Assembly (NCBI GenBank): GCA_041736895.1
Contig: JBGSSS010000210.1
Span: forward strand, 1 to 64,000
Direction of reading: 5' to 3'
Length of the DNA stretch: 64,000 bases
From: JANRLT01 sp041736895
GTDB lineage: Bacteria; Planctomycetota; Planctomycetia; Pirellulales; JALHPA01
Made by a program: the position numbers and the translations under genes. Below, piece by piece: positions 1 through 8,287 of this stretch. The notes beneath the pieces are model-generated. The model was given only the letters and a program-made list of their open reading frames with translations, searched no databases and was not told the DNA's origin. Within the stretch, counting starts at the first letter, position 1. Each line of letters begins with the position of its first letter.

Positions 1-745
1 GCGTACGCGTGCGCAGAACCCCGAGCGCTGTGCCGTCGTTTTGCATCCGGCGATCCGCGGCCTGCAAGAGCGAACTGGCCATGCCTTGGCCGCGATACTC
101 GGGCAGCGTCGCCAGCCAATGCAATTGCTTGGCCGTGAAAGTCTCTTGCCCGAAACGAAGCGGCACATCGGTCGTTAGCAAATGCGCGACCGGACGATTC
201 CCGCGCTTGATGAGCAGACGTTGATTCGGGTCGTAGCCAGGCTTCTCGGACCAGGCATGAAACTCGTCTCGCGACGGCGCGTGCAGGACATGCAGGAGCA
301 ATTGCTGCACTTCGGGATGATCGCCGGCGCGGCCGATTTGCACGTCGTGCTCAGGATACGTCTTGCGGCGTACCAACGGCAGGACGTGCGGCATGTTCGC
401 GCGGAGCGAAGTCGAGGGTTTGGCTTTGAGGATATGTTCGCGCGGGGCCGAAGTTGTCGCGATCGCGATCTTCAGCCGTGGTTCGGTCTTCGCCGGTTTC
501 TTGGCGGTCGTTGTTTTGACGAGCTTTACGGCTGGGGCTTGTTCGGCGCGGACGCGAAACTTGCTGGCCGATTTGGCGGGTGTCGCCGCAGCTTTGGGCT
601 GGCGCGAGACGGCCGAAGAACGTGTGGGCCGGGGCGAAGTGAACTCGGAATTCGCCGAGTTAGCCAACTTGGAAGAGTGAGCTGGCTTGGAGGAGAGGGC
701 CGCCTTCGTGGCAGAACCTGTACGCTTGCTAGCACGGTGCTTCAT
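1..745 (-). CDS. GNAT family N-acetyltransferase (C-terminus cut by window edge)
   Basis: The reading frame starts at ATG 745 on the minus strand and runs off the left edge. The first ~115 residues are low complexity, rich in Ala, Ser, Lys and Pro, and probably disordered. The following ordered part contains QIGRAGDHPEVQQLL and then LPEYRGQGMASSLL, the Q/RxxGxG/A acetyl-CoA pyrophosphate loop of the GNAT fold. GNAT enzymes move an acetyl group from acetyl-CoA to an amine; the substrate here cannot be told. The long disordered N-terminal extension is unusual for the family. Start choice is the first ATG; a start nearer the folded domain is possible. The final part of the GNAT domain lies outside the window. 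Confidence 0.75.
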   Translation of the reverse strand, partial: MKHRASKRTGSATKAALSSKPAHSSKLANSANSEFTSPRPTRSSAVSRQPKAAATPAKSASKFRVRAEQAPAVKLVKTTTAKKPAKTEPRLKIAIATTSAPREHILKAKPSTSLRANMPHVLPLVRRKTYPEHDVQIGRAGDHPEVQQLLLHVLHAPSRDEFHAWSEKPGYDPNQRLLIKRGNRPVAHLLTTDVPLRFGQETFTAKQLHWLATLPEYRGQGMASSLLQAADRRMQNDGTALGVLRTRT

Positions 746-1200
746 AACGCCATCCCTGGAGCGAGTTTGCAGCAATCCATCGACACCTTTTCCACAAATC
801 TACCCGTGCTAGCGCGAATATCAATGACTTTTTGTCAGGATTGCTAGAAAAAGTCCAAAATAATGCGAATTTCGCGAAAACTGGTCTTGATTCGTCACAA
901 ATCCCAGCCTTTCTCGCAGTAAGTCTCCATGAAGTAAATCGTTCTCCTGACAATGGGCTTACCATCAGCAGGCATGAGTTAGCGCTGAAGCGCCGCATTG
1001 CCAGTTCAAGCTTTTAAACGATACAACCGTTATCACTGTCAGCAAAGTTCGCGCCGATTCTTCACGACGTTTGCTTGTCTCTGGGCTGTGACTTACATCT
1101 TCTAAGAGAGTGTTGCCGGACTGCGCCGACGATTGTCATCGGATGCCGGATTTCGGAGCAAGCTCTCGGGTTTATCGCCATTGGCGAAACGAGTTACGCG
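746..1200. other. intergenic, no gene seen
   Basis: This gap holds no convincing reading frame on either strand. Its base composition is more AT-rich than its surroundings at about 780-1070, consistent with promoter DNA for the divergently placed genes on both sides. No clear palindrome or RNA gene was recognised. Confidence 0.4.
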
Positions 1201-1560
1201 ATGTCCTCACGACCTTGGTTGGATGCAATCGACGATCCGGCAGTCGAAGCTCAACTGACCGCGCGCCCCGCGCCGACGGGACCCAAGAAACCGCTCGCGC
1301 CGCAGAAGCGCGTTCACCTCTGGGTCGCGCCGATCAATAGCGAACGGTTGCCCGCGCGAGGGGAGTTTCAACGCGCCGGCTGTGTCCAGATGACGAGCGA
1401 TGGCGCGACGTTCCTATGGCACGGCGACTTTCCCGCGACCCGCGCGATGCTGGCGGTCGGGACGACGAGCGATGCAACGTATCTGCAAGCGAGTGTCGTG
1501 CAGGTCTTGCCGGAGAATGGCTTGTCGCGCGTCTCGTGTGAATACGAGAAACGATACTAA
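1201..1560 (+). CDS. hypothetical protein, possibly PilZ-like
   Basis: A 119-residue soluble protein. I chose the ATG at 1201 because the upstream in-frame part (from 1075) reads as unrelated sequence; no strong ribosome binding site is visible, so the start is uncertain. The N-terminal ~40 residues are Pro/Ala/Lys rich. The rest (VHLWVAPINSERLPARGEF, then FQRAGC and a final VSCEYEKRY) has the beta-rich look of a short PilZ-type or other small beta-barrel domain, but the classical RxxxR cyclic-di-GMP motif is not evident. Function unknown. The gene ends 3 bases before an AT-rich heptamer array and is convergent with lysA. Confidence 0.5.
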   Translation: MSSRPWLDAIDDPAVEAQLTARPAPTGPKKPLAPQKRVHLWVAPINSERLPARGEFQRAGCVQMTSDGATFLWHGDFPATRAMLAVGTTSDATYLQASVVQVLPENGLSRVSCEYEKRY

Positions 1561-1562
1561 GC

Positions 1563-1644
1563 AATGGATAATGGACAATTGATAATTGACAATGAAAAGG
1601 CGAATTCTCTTCATTGTCAATTGTCCATTGTCAATTATCAATTC
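1563..1644. repeat. AT-rich heptamer array, inverted pair
   Basis: A run of 7-base units of the form AATKGAY (AATGGAT, AATGGAC, AATTGAT, AATTGAC) is followed after a ~20-base spacer by the same units on the other strand. It fills the gap between the stop codons of two convergent genes. Similar arrays lie near 28330, 33611 and 34143. Confidence 0.8.
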
Positions 1645-1649
1645 TGGCT

Positions 1650-2921
1650 TTAGCCAGGAATGCTTTCCCCCCGAATCAGATCCTCAAACGTCTGCCGCTT
1701 GCGCACCAAATGCGCTGTCCCTTTGTCGATAAGCACTTCGGCGGCCATGGGCTTGCTGTTGTAGTTGCTGCTCATGACGAAGCCGTAGGCGCCGGCAACT
1801 TCGAGGACGAGATAATCCCCGATGTTTGCCGCGGGCAGCGCTCGCTTGCAGACGAACCCGCCGTCGGTTTGCGTGAAAATGTCGCCCGATTCGCAGAGCG
1901 GGCCGCCGACGATGACCTCGTTTTCGGGGCGTTTGTCGATGTCGCCTTCGGCGGCGACAACCGACATTGGGTGATACGAGCCGTAGAGAATCGGCCGCGC
2001 CAGGTTATTGAACCCGGCGTCGAGCAGGTAAAACGTGTTGTCGCCCATCTGCTTGATCGTGCGAATTTCACTGACTAGGTAGCCGCTCTCGGCCGAAAGA
2101 TAACGACCCGGTTCGATCTCGAGCGACAGTTTGTGCCCGAAGTGATCTTCGAGTTTCTTTCGCGCCGTGTCCCAAAGTTGGAAGTACGTCTTAAGGTCAA
2201 TGTACTGTTGTTGATCGTTGTACGGCACCGGCAACCCGCCGCCGCAACTGATCGTGGTGAGGGTGCGCCCGACTTCGCGCGCCGTCTTGTCCATCGCGTC
2301 GCAGACTTGCTTCAGATGTTCCAAGTCCGTGCCCGAGCCGATGTGCATGTGCAACCCGGTGACGCGCACATCGTTGGCATCCGCGCGGCGGAGGCAATCA
2401 AGAACGTCCGTGTGCCAGATGCCGTGCTTCGACTGTTGTCCGCCGGTGTTGGTCTTTTGGCTGTGGCCGTGACCGAAGCCGGGGTTGATTCGCAGTGTGA
2501 TGTTGCGGCCCGGCGCGCGTTCGCCGAGTTGGTCGATCATGTCGGGCGAGCCGCAGTTCACGGGCAAGCCGAGTTCGACAACCAGGTCGAGTGCCTCGCG
2601 ATCAAAGATGTCGGCCGTGTAAACGATCGGTGCCGGCTCGCCATGTGTGGTGTAGCCGGCGGCAAGCGCGCGGCGCACTTCGCCAGCGCTCACGGCATCG
2701 ACGACGACACCGTGTCGGCGGATGAGGTCGAGAATCGCGATGTTCGAGCACGCCTTTTGCGCGAAGCGAATCACGTCGAACTGTTTCAGGTCATTGACCC
2801 GCTCGATGATTTTTGCCGCGTCGTAAATGTACGACGGCGTACCAAAACGCTTGACGAGATCGGTGACGGGAACGCCGGCAATCTCACGGCGGCGATTGGA
2901 AAACTTGCCAGGGACAGGCAT
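1650..2921 (-). CDS. lysA: diaminopimelate decarboxylase
   Basis: 423 residues, full length for LysA. It decarboxylates meso-diaminopimelate to L-lysine, the last step of lysine synthesis, with pyridoxal phosphate. The fold III PLP enzyme signatures are visible: the FAQKACSN segment with the Schiff-base lysine near residue 57, HMHIGSG (near 202-208), SCGGGLPVPY, EIEPGRYLSAESG (phosphate and substrate contacts), and GGPLCESGDIF, whose cysteine is the catalytic residue contributed across the dimer. The canonical YAxKAN around the lysine is altered to FAQKACS. Start ATG 2921 is the first in frame and gives the expected N-terminus. It appears to be a single-gene unit; its 3' end abuts a heptamer array. 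Confidence 0.93.
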   Translation of the reverse strand: MPVPGKFSNRRREIAGVPVTDLVKRFGTPSYIYDAAKIIERVNDLKQFDVIRFAQKACSNIAILDLIRRHGVVVDAVSAGEVRRALAAGYTTHGEPAPIVYTADIFDREALDLVVELGLPVNCGSPDMIDQLGERAPGRNITLRINPGFGHGHSQKTNTGGQQSKHGIWHTDVLDCLRRADANDVRVTGLHMHIGSGTDLEHLKQVCDAMDKTAREVGRTLTTISCGGGLPVPYNDQQQYIDLKTYFQLWDTARKKLEDHFGHKLSLEIEPGRYLSAESGYLVSEIRTIKQMGDNTFYLLDAGFNNLARPILYGSYHPMSVVAAEGDIDKRPENEVIVGGPLCESGDIFTQTDGGFVCKRALPAANIGDYLVLEVAGAYGFVMSSNYNSKPMAAEVLIDKGTAHLVRKRQTFEDLIRGESIPG

Positions 2922-3092
2922 GGCGGGTTGGGCGTTTTGAGTAATGAGATGATGTTAAGAATCAAGCATTATAACCGGGGGAGTGCTGAATTTTTAGCCC
3001 CCGTTTCAATAGCAGCCCGACGCGTAAGCGAGGAAGGAAATTCAGCAACACGGAGTTACGAAGAAAATTCTGAGCGGCATAGGGAAGAGATT

Positions 3093-3701
3093 TCAGTTGG
3101 GAGGGTGAGGCTCGCGCCGAACTGCTTTACATTCTTTTTTGCGCTGTAAGTTGTATTGCCACATATCGACAGCGGCGATCCATTGCAGGAGCATCGCCGC
3201 GAGCCAGAAGAAGTACGGTGCAGAGCAATTTCCGCCCCCATGCTCAATCCAACTATCGCCAGTCCTGCCGTGTCCATCCCACCAAAAAATAACAAAGAAG
3301 CTAATTGCAAAAATGACACTTAGTGCTGCATAGATTATACCTCGAGTTGAGTTGCCGCGACGTAGATTTCGTTGAGAGAGAAAAACAAATACATTTGCCC
3401 ACCACGGAAATAAGAAAGGATTCCAGCAAAAAACTAAACCCCACAAAAACATCATCGCACCAACGAAGGGCGTCCAATATTCGCCAAGTTCCCATCCATG
3501 TTTCCACGGGGCATACGGAACAATGAACGATATGATGTAACAAGTCATCGCAGCATTCATCCAGCGTTGCGTCGATGCGGGGATGACCGCATCAGTGGTT
3601 TTTATTTCTGCAATCTGTTCTTCGGCTATTTGTGTGTCTTCGTTGCGCGCTTGCGGCGCTTCGTAGGGATTAATCGGCGTATCATTCGACGGGGTTGGCA
3701 T
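3093..3701 (-). CDS. NPY-motif small integral membrane protein
   Basis: About 202 residues from ATG 3701; the longer frame to 3758 lacks a planctomycete-like start, whereas MPTPSNDTPINPYEAPQ matches the N-terminal NPYxAPQ signature seen in four other proteins of this window. After a ~45-residue polar N-terminus come hydrophobic segments (AMTCYIISFIVPYAPW, a FVGAMMFLWGLVFCW stretch, IIYAALSVIFAISFFVIFWW, and FFWLAAMLLQWIAAV), so four membrane spans are likely. The C-terminal tail is basic. Function is not known. Its relatives at 10.4-12 kb have the same plan: a short soluble head with the motif, then membrane helices. Confidence 0.7.
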   Translation of the reverse strand: MPTPSNDTPINPYEAPQARNEDTQIAEEQIAEIKTTDAVIPASTQRWMNAAMTCYIISFIVPYAPWKHGWELGEYWTPFVGAMMFLWGLVFCWNPFLFPWWANVFVFLSQRNLRRGNSTRGIIYAALSVIFAISFFVIFWWDGHGRTGDSWIEHGGGNCSAPYFFWLAAMLLQWIAAVDMWQYNLQRKKECKAVRREPHPPN

Positions 3702-3786
3702 GATTCTATGGTAGGCAAATCCATAGCTTTGTGATGAAAGATTATTAATCTTAATCACTTTACCGCTACAGATGCCCTAATTTAAC

Positions 3787-3891
3787 CTGAGCCGGGGACG
3801 TAATCCCCCGAATGTGCGAGAGTTGACGCTGTTCGAAAAAGGAGTCTTGCGATGCTGAGCAGGGGATTTACATCCCCGGCTCAGGTGGTGT
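3787..3891. repeat. inverted repeat 'CCTGAGCCGGGGAYGTAA' family
   Basis: The sequence CCTGAGCCGGGGACGTAA at the left end reappears inverted at the right end (TTTACATCCCCGGCTCAGG). A related copy lies at 18562-18641. The right arm carries the TGA stop codon of the glycosyltransferase gene (3881-3883). Confidence 0.7.
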
Positions 3892-4927
3892 GCGCATGCT
3901 GTTCTTTCAACCAGCGATAGATCGTCCCCGCATAATCCGCCAGATACGTCGGATCGACGAGCTTTCCTTGCGTGGGCGAGGTGACAATCTGGCGATTCGT
4001 CGCCGTGTCGTGCGCGATGATTGGCAACCCGGCGGCGCGGGCTTCGAGCATCGCGCGCGAGACGCGTTCGCGCGGGTCGGCGCTGACGTAGAGATCGGCC
4101 GCGCGGAGATACTCGGCCGGCGAGTCTACCGTGCCAAGCCAAATGAGTCGATGTTCGACGTGATGCAACCGCGCCTGATGTTCCAGCCACGCGCGATCGG
4201 GTCCGTCGCCGATGACCAGCAGCCGGACATCGTCGCGCGTGCAGCTCAATTGATCGAGCGACCAAAAAAGTTGGTCCTGGTTCTTCTCGCGCACGAGCGG
4301 TCCGGTCGTGAGAAGCAAGATTGTCTCTGCCGACAGTTGCAACTTTGAAAGCACTTTCTTGCGCGTCTCAACGCGCGAAGCCGATGACGCATCCTGCAAA
4401 GCCCAGTGGTTCACCTCCTGGGATCCCTTGGGGGAAGAAGTTCCTGACACCTTTTTCTCGCTTGGCCATGGGAGCAACGCATGGCCGGCGTGAGCCAGCG
4501 TGGAACTGGATCGCTCGAGCAGCAACGGATTGTCGTACCACGCCGTGTCGAGCGCGGACCAAGAGCGGTCCGACGCCCGCGGCAGTTCGCTTGGCGAGCG
4601 GAACAGCACCTGCCACCGACTGCGCGGCGCGGAGTAGCGGCAAAGTCGCCGCAGCCACGGACCGGGCACGAACCAGAACCGAATCTCCGCCGGCTGTTCC
4701 TGCTTTAGCCAGCGGAACAGCCGCCACCAGCGCAGCGGGTCGCGCGGGCGATTTGCCAAGTTCACGCAACCACAGGGTAAAGACAGAGTGCTGAGATCAC
4801 CCGCGAGTGAAGCCACATAGACTGCGTCGTTCGGGAGGTTTGCAGTGCGGGCAAGTTCGTCCAACTGCCACGAACGCGCGCCGCTCGGGGCAGAAAACGG
4901 CAGAAGATGCAGGCAGCGTGCGGGCAT
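3881..4927 (-). CDS. glycosyltransferase family 4 (GT-B fold)
   Basis: 348 residues. The C-terminal half has the GT4 pattern: LLLTTGPLVREKNQDQLFWS (the first strand and the loop with a basic residue), VRLLVIGDGPDRAWLE, IWLGTVDSPAEYLRAADLYV, and the E-x7-E donor-binding region RERVSRAMLEARAAGLPIIAHD. The N-terminal acceptor domain is short and divergent. The enzyme should transfer a sugar from a nucleotide donor to a saccharide or lipid acceptor at the cytoplasmic face; donor and acceptor are unknown. Between the two domains lies an odd linker (about residues 155-185) whose DNA, at 4396-4427, is a copy of a dispersed palindrome found in intergenic DNA elsewhere in the window. Confidence 0.82.
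   Translation of the reverse strand: MPARCLHLLPFSAPSGARSWQLDELARTANLPNDAVYVASLAGDLSTLSLPCGCVNLANRPRDPLRWWRLFRWLKQEQPAEIRFWFVPGPWLRRLCRYSAPRSRWQVLFRSPSELPRASDRSWSALDTAWYDNPLLLERSSSTLAHAGHALLPWPSEKKVSGTSSPKGSQEVNHWALQDASSASRVETRKKVLSKLQLSAETILLLTTGPLVREKNQDQLFWSLDQLSCTRDDVRLLVIGDGPDRAWLEHQARLHHVEHRLIWLGTVDSPAEYLRAADLYVSADPRERVSRAMLEARAAGLPIIAHDTATNRQIVTSPTQGKLVDPTYLADYAGTIYRWLKEQHAHTT
4396..4427. repeat. P1 palindrome copy inside the glycosyltransferase gene
   Basis: GCAAAGCCCAGTGGTTCACC followed by TCCTGGGA matches the intergenic P1 consensus GCAAAGCCCAGGGGTTCACC-CCCTGGGA (copies at 17565, 19334, 36149 and 40658) with few changes. Here it is translated in frame as GSQEVNHWALQ in an interdomain linker. 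Confidence 0.75.
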
Positions 4928-5284
4928 GGAACTGAAAACGGGGTGCTATTCAGGAGACCGCGATTGTACTGGCGAAAGGCGGCCAGAGTAACCGACCTAC
5001 GCCGTGAGTACTGATCCCGCGAGTGTGGATGGCCAGATATTTCAGCGTAACTTGTTTTATAACAATGATTTGCGGTGAGAACCGGTGGACGGAATAGCTG
5101 CTCCGAAGGTTCTTGTCCGCTGGAATGGCTATCAGCAGCGCCCGATTTTTCTTTCCTGAAACCGCTACTAGGGTTCTTGGGTAATGTCTGGTAGCCTCTT
5201 TTTTGCTGATGAGATCCGTCCCTGCCTCTCATTTTGATCGTTTCTTTTTGCGCCCTTGCGCTTTTTTAGTATTAGGAGCTACCC
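4928..5284. other. intergenic, nothing recognised
   Basis: No convincing gene. The last bases hold the AGGAG ribosome binding site of the following gene (5275-5279). No repeat family of this window was found here. Confidence 0.4.
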
Positions 5285-6949
5285 GTGAAGAACTGTTTTC
5301 TTGCCCTGAGTGCTTGGGCCATTTTCGCTTTCGGTCTTTCGCGGCCGGCGGCGGCGGAAATGAAGCCCGTGGTTGTTGTTTCGATCGCGGGTTACGACGC
5401 GATTCTTTCTGACGTCGACTACATCGGCGGGGTCATCGGGCAGCCGCAAGTGAACGCGGCCAGTATCAATGCCATTCTGAATATCTTCACCGGGGGCAAA
5501 GGGGCCGACATGATCGACCGCAAAGCCCCTTGGGGCTTTGCCCTTCTCGGCGAAGGCACTGAATTTCAGCCGCTCGTGTTCCTGCCAATCAAGGATTATG
5601 AAAACCTGATCACGGTGATGGGCAATTTCCAAGCCAAGGTTGTCGACGAAGAAGACGGCGTCAAATCGGTCAAGGTGCCCCAGGCTCCGTTTACCTTGTA
5701 CATGAAGCATCAGACGGGTTATGTCTACTTTTCGCATCTGATCGCTAACCTCAAAACTCTCCCGGCCGACCCGACTGCCTTGCTCGGCACCTTGCCCAAG
5801 GAATACGACATCGGCGTGCGGGCCTTTGTGCAGAATGTGCCCGAGGAAATGCGCAGTGATTGGGTGCGCATGATCCGCACAGGCGTGGAGCAAAATCTGC
5901 GTCAGAGTCCGGGCGAAGATGACAATGCTTTCCAGATGCGCAAAAAACTTCTCGAGTCACAATTGGAGCAGTTGGAATCGGTCATCAAAGAACTCGACAC
6001 GTTTACGCTCGGATTGAATATCGACAGCGTGGCCAAGGCCGTATTTCTCGACATGAGCCTGACCGGCAAGCCAGGAAGCGATATTGCCAGCCGGCCCGCC
6101 ACGACCAGCAGCTTTGCCGGGTTCTTGCAAGCCAATGCGGGTGTCACGGGCAATCTGACCGCCAAGCTCACGGCGCAGGAAATCACCCAGTACCAAGCGA
6201 TGATTCAAACAGCCGGCAACGCCATCAACAACGATCTCGACAAAGACGACAACCTGAACGAAACGGCCAAGACCCAAGTCAAGGCGCTGCTGGCCGATTT
6301 GCTCGATATCTTGAACAAGACGGTGCAGACGGGCAAGGTCGATGGCAGCGGGAGCGTGGCGTTTGGTGACAAAACGATCTCGGCCTTTGCCGGCACGGCG
6401 GTGCATGACGGCAAGGCGGTCGAACGGCTTCTGAAAAAGGTTCTCGAAATCGAAGACGTGAAGGCGGGCTTGCGCGACGTGAAGTTCGACACGGCCGAGC
6501 ATAACGGCGTTAAGTTCCACCAAATCGGCGTTCCGGTGCCCGAGGCCAAGCTTCAAGAATTCCTCGGCGACACGCTGACACTGACGTTTGGCATTGGCGA
6601 CAAGGCGGTCTACTTTGCCGCCGGCAAGGACGGCATCCAATCGATCAAGTCGGGCATCGACGCCAGCACGGCGGCCGGCAACGCCAAGCTCGATCCATTT
6701 TCGCTGAACTTCGCCGCTGCGGCGGTCGCGAACTTTGCCGCTTCGGTCAATGAGCAACCAGGTGCCGAGATGGCCGCCAAAACGCTCAAGGATTCCGAAG
6801 GCAAGGATCACATCATCATCACGGCCAAGGAAATTCCGAACGGCGGCATGATGCGGATCCAAATCGACGAAGGGATCCTGCGTCTTGGCGGAGCAATGCG
6901 CGGAGCCCTCGGCGGACGCCGCGGAGGAGCTTTCAACCCGCCGTTGTAA
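5285..6949 (+). CDS. large secreted protein of unknown function
   Basis: 554 residues with a GTG start supported by an AGGAG 5 bases upstream. A signal peptide is clear: KNCFLALSAWAIFAFGLSRP then AAAE cleavage site near residue 25. The mature part has no catalytic motif I know. It has a long mixed alpha/beta region, a Glu/Gln-rich helix around residues 215-245, and a Gly/Arg-rich C-terminus (RGALGGRRGG). Secreted proteins of this type, several hundred residues long with repeated 'GKxxG' turns, form paralog families in planctomycetes, but their role is unknown. A strong hairpin terminator follows at 7023. Confidence 0.75.
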   Translation: MKNCFLALSAWAIFAFGLSRPAAAEMKPVVVVSIAGYDAILSDVDYIGGVIGQPQVNAASINAILNIFTGGKGADMIDRKAPWGFALLGEGTEFQPLVFLPIKDYENLITVMGNFQAKVVDEEDGVKSVKVPQAPFTLYMKHQTGYVYFSHLIANLKTLPADPTALLGTLPKEYDIGVRAFVQNVPEEMRSDWVRMIRTGVEQNLRQSPGEDDNAFQMRKKLLESQLEQLESVIKELDTFTLGLNIDSVAKAVFLDMSLTGKPGSDIASRPATTSSFAGFLQANAGVTGNLTAKLTAQEITQYQAMIQTAGNAINNDLDKDDNLNETAKTQVKALLADLLDILNKTVQTGKVDGSGSVAFGDKTISAFAGTAVHDGKAVERLLKKVLEIEDVKAGLRDVKFDTAEHNGVKFHQIGVPVPEAKLQEFLGDTLTLTFGIGDKAVYFAAGKDGIQSIKSGIDASTAAGNAKLDPFSLNFAAAAVANFAASVNEQPGAEMAAKTLKDSEGKDHIIITAKEIPNGGMMRIQIDEGILRLGGAMRGALGGRRGGAFNPPL

Positions 6950-6957
6950 GCGCGTAC

Positions 6958-7003
6958 GTCAGGCATTCTTGCCTGACGGGATTTAGGTCAGGCTATGCCT
7001 GAC
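6958..7003. repeat. palindrome pair GTCAGGCAT...GCCTGAC
   Basis: Two hairpins in tandem, GTCAGGCATTC-TTGCCTGAC and GTCAGGCTATGCCTGAC, follow the stop codon of the preceding gene. A similar palindrome (GTTAGGCATTCATGCCTAAC) lies at 19703-19722. Confidence 0.6.
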
Positions 7004-7022
7004 AAAATTGGTGCAATAATTT

Positions 7023-7060
7023 AAACAGCCGGCCGCGTGAATATGCGGCCGGCTGTTTTA
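7023..7060 (+). terminator. bidirectional rho-independent terminator
   Basis: Perfect 14-bp stem AAACAGCCGGCCGC / GCGGCCGGCTGTTT with an 8-base loop and a T-rich tail. It lies between the secreted protein gene on the plus strand and the DUF104-like gene on the minus strand and can serve both. Confidence 0.85.
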
Positions 7061-7113
7061 GTTTGCTGTTGGACAAATAACGTCATCAGTTGTTTTCTGC
7101 GATCAGCAAATAG

Positions 7114-7368
7114 CTATTCAGTCATCACAATAATTACCGAGGCATGTTCGGTCAGATGAACGGACGGATCAAGTGGTCTGACGAGGCCATTTTCCACGAT
7201 GCCCGACACGGCGATAGGGCGACGCTGAGTTCGAGGATGGAAGTGCTCCAACGGCATCGGCACCGAGCCGGGTGGCAATTCGGGCCGGGGCATGGGAGGT
7301 TCGGCAGCGATTTTCTCATCGCGCGCGCGTCGTTCAGGACTTCGTGTGTCGATTTCGGGAGTAGACAT
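7114..7368 (-). CDS. DUF104/AF2212-like antitoxin-type protein
   Basis: 84 residues, ATG start with a GAGGA about 10 bases upstream. The C-terminal ~35 residues (PIAVSGIVENGLVRPLDPSV then HLTEHASVIIVM) match the small beta-barrel of the AF2212/DUF104 family, in which a short 'xxGxxENGxxxPL' sequence is typical. These proteins are usually partners of PIN-domain toxins. The first ~45 residues are polar and Pro/Arg rich and look disordered. No PIN toxin gene is found next to it; downstream is a terminator and upstream only a 27-residue frame. It may be an orphan antitoxin or a leftover of a dissolved module. Confidence 0.6.
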   Translation of the reverse strand: MSTPEIDTRSPERRARDEKIAAEPPMPRPELPPGSVPMPLEHFHPRTQRRPIAVSGIVENGLVRPLDPSVHLTEHASVIIVMTE

Positions 7369-7389
7369 GGTTTTGTAATCCTCAATTGA

Positions 7390-7473
7390 TTAGTAAGCAG
7401 TGATCACAAAAATAGGCGACTCGCCGAAGATGTTGAACAATTCGTCATCTTCACGATCATAGCACCAAATCAC
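7390..7473 (-). CDS. possible 27-residue small ORF upstream of the antitoxin-like gene
   Basis: From GTG 7473, the frame encodes an acidic, aromatic peptide (CYDREDDELFNIFGESP then IFVITAY) ending 21 bases before the next start codon on the same strand. It could be a small partner gene or the 3' remnant of a larger gene. The ribosome binding site is weak. Low confidence; recorded because its composition does not look random. Confidence 0.25.
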   Translation of the reverse strand: MIWCYDREDDELFNIFGESPIFVITAY

Positions 7474-7490
7474 GGTGATCCGAAGCCGAC

Positions 7491-8252
7491 TTATTTGGGA
7501 GGAGCAGTGATTACTTTTGCCCGGCTCAATTCATGCTGATCGAAATACTCTTCCAGAATCGGATAGGCGATCGGCTGCAGCATGGGTTTCTTGTTTTCGC
7601 TGATCGTTTTGTGATAGGCGTCAATCTTCTTGATTACCTCTGCCGCGACCATGTCATTGGGATATTTCTTTTGCAGTGCCGCTTTGTTGGCATCCAGAAA
7701 TTTGAGCTGAATTTGATACAACTTCAAGTGATCTTCAGTCAAGAGTTTCTCGGCATTGGGGGTCTTGATGACGTCGTACAACTGGATCGATTTTTGATAG
7801 GGATTGGTCTCCTTCGCGGGGACATCCGCAAACGCTTGGTGGACCGGGAGTTCGATGATCAAGTGGGCCAATCGCGCGGCGACTTCGCCGACACTGTGGT
7901 TGTAGATGAACTCGTTGTCGTTGATTGTGGAAACGCAATAGTCCGAACCGCTGATTCTCAAAAGCTGGACGACCAGCTCCTCGTTCGGATTTTTCGTCAG
8001 TCGATGAATTTCACCACGCACGCGAGCCTGCTCCTCCCAGGAAAAATCTCGGGAGATCGCGACGGTTGGTTTTTCTCCGCCGTCGGGGTTATTTACCTTG
8101 GGCTCACGATTCTTGCTCGTGAGTTCCGTGCGGAGTTGAGCAACTTTCGGATCTTCTTGTTTGTCGCCGGCGAGTGTTATTGGCGCTTCGAACAGGAGAA
8201 AACAAGCAAGAAAAATCAAGCGCGATACAGAAATTGCTTGGCAACAAGTCAT
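7491..8252 (-). CDS. secreted hypothetical protein
   Basis: About 253 residues from ATG 8252, chosen over the upstream ATG 8288 because it is preceded by AAGG and begins a well-formed signal peptide (SVSRLIFLACFLLFEAPITL then AGDK). The mature protein is rich in charged residues and predicted helices, with no known motif. It contains SGSDYCVSTINDNEFIYNHS near the middle and an acidic/basic helical C-terminal half. Likely exported to the periplasm. Function unknown. Confidence 0.65.
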   Translation of the reverse strand: MTCCQAISVSRLIFLACFLLFEAPITLAGDKQEDPKVAQLRTELTSKNREPKVNNPDGGEKPTVAISRDFSWEEQARVRGEIHRLTKNPNEELVVQLLRISGSDYCVSTINDNEFIYNHSVGEVAARLAHLIIELPVHQAFADVPAKETNPYQKSIQLYDVIKTPNAEKLLTEDHLKLYQIQLKFLDANKAALQKKYPNDMVAAEVIKKIDAYHKTISENKKPMLQPIAYPILEEYFDQHELSRAKVITAPPK

Positions 8253-8287
8253 AGTGGCACCTTGCTTCGAGATGAGTTGAAGACGCA

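Noticed and set aside
5957..6862. A 301-residue frame on the minus strand within the large secreted protein gene.
   Set aside because: Antisense to a gene with a GTG start, a ribosome binding site and a signal peptide; it carries none of these.
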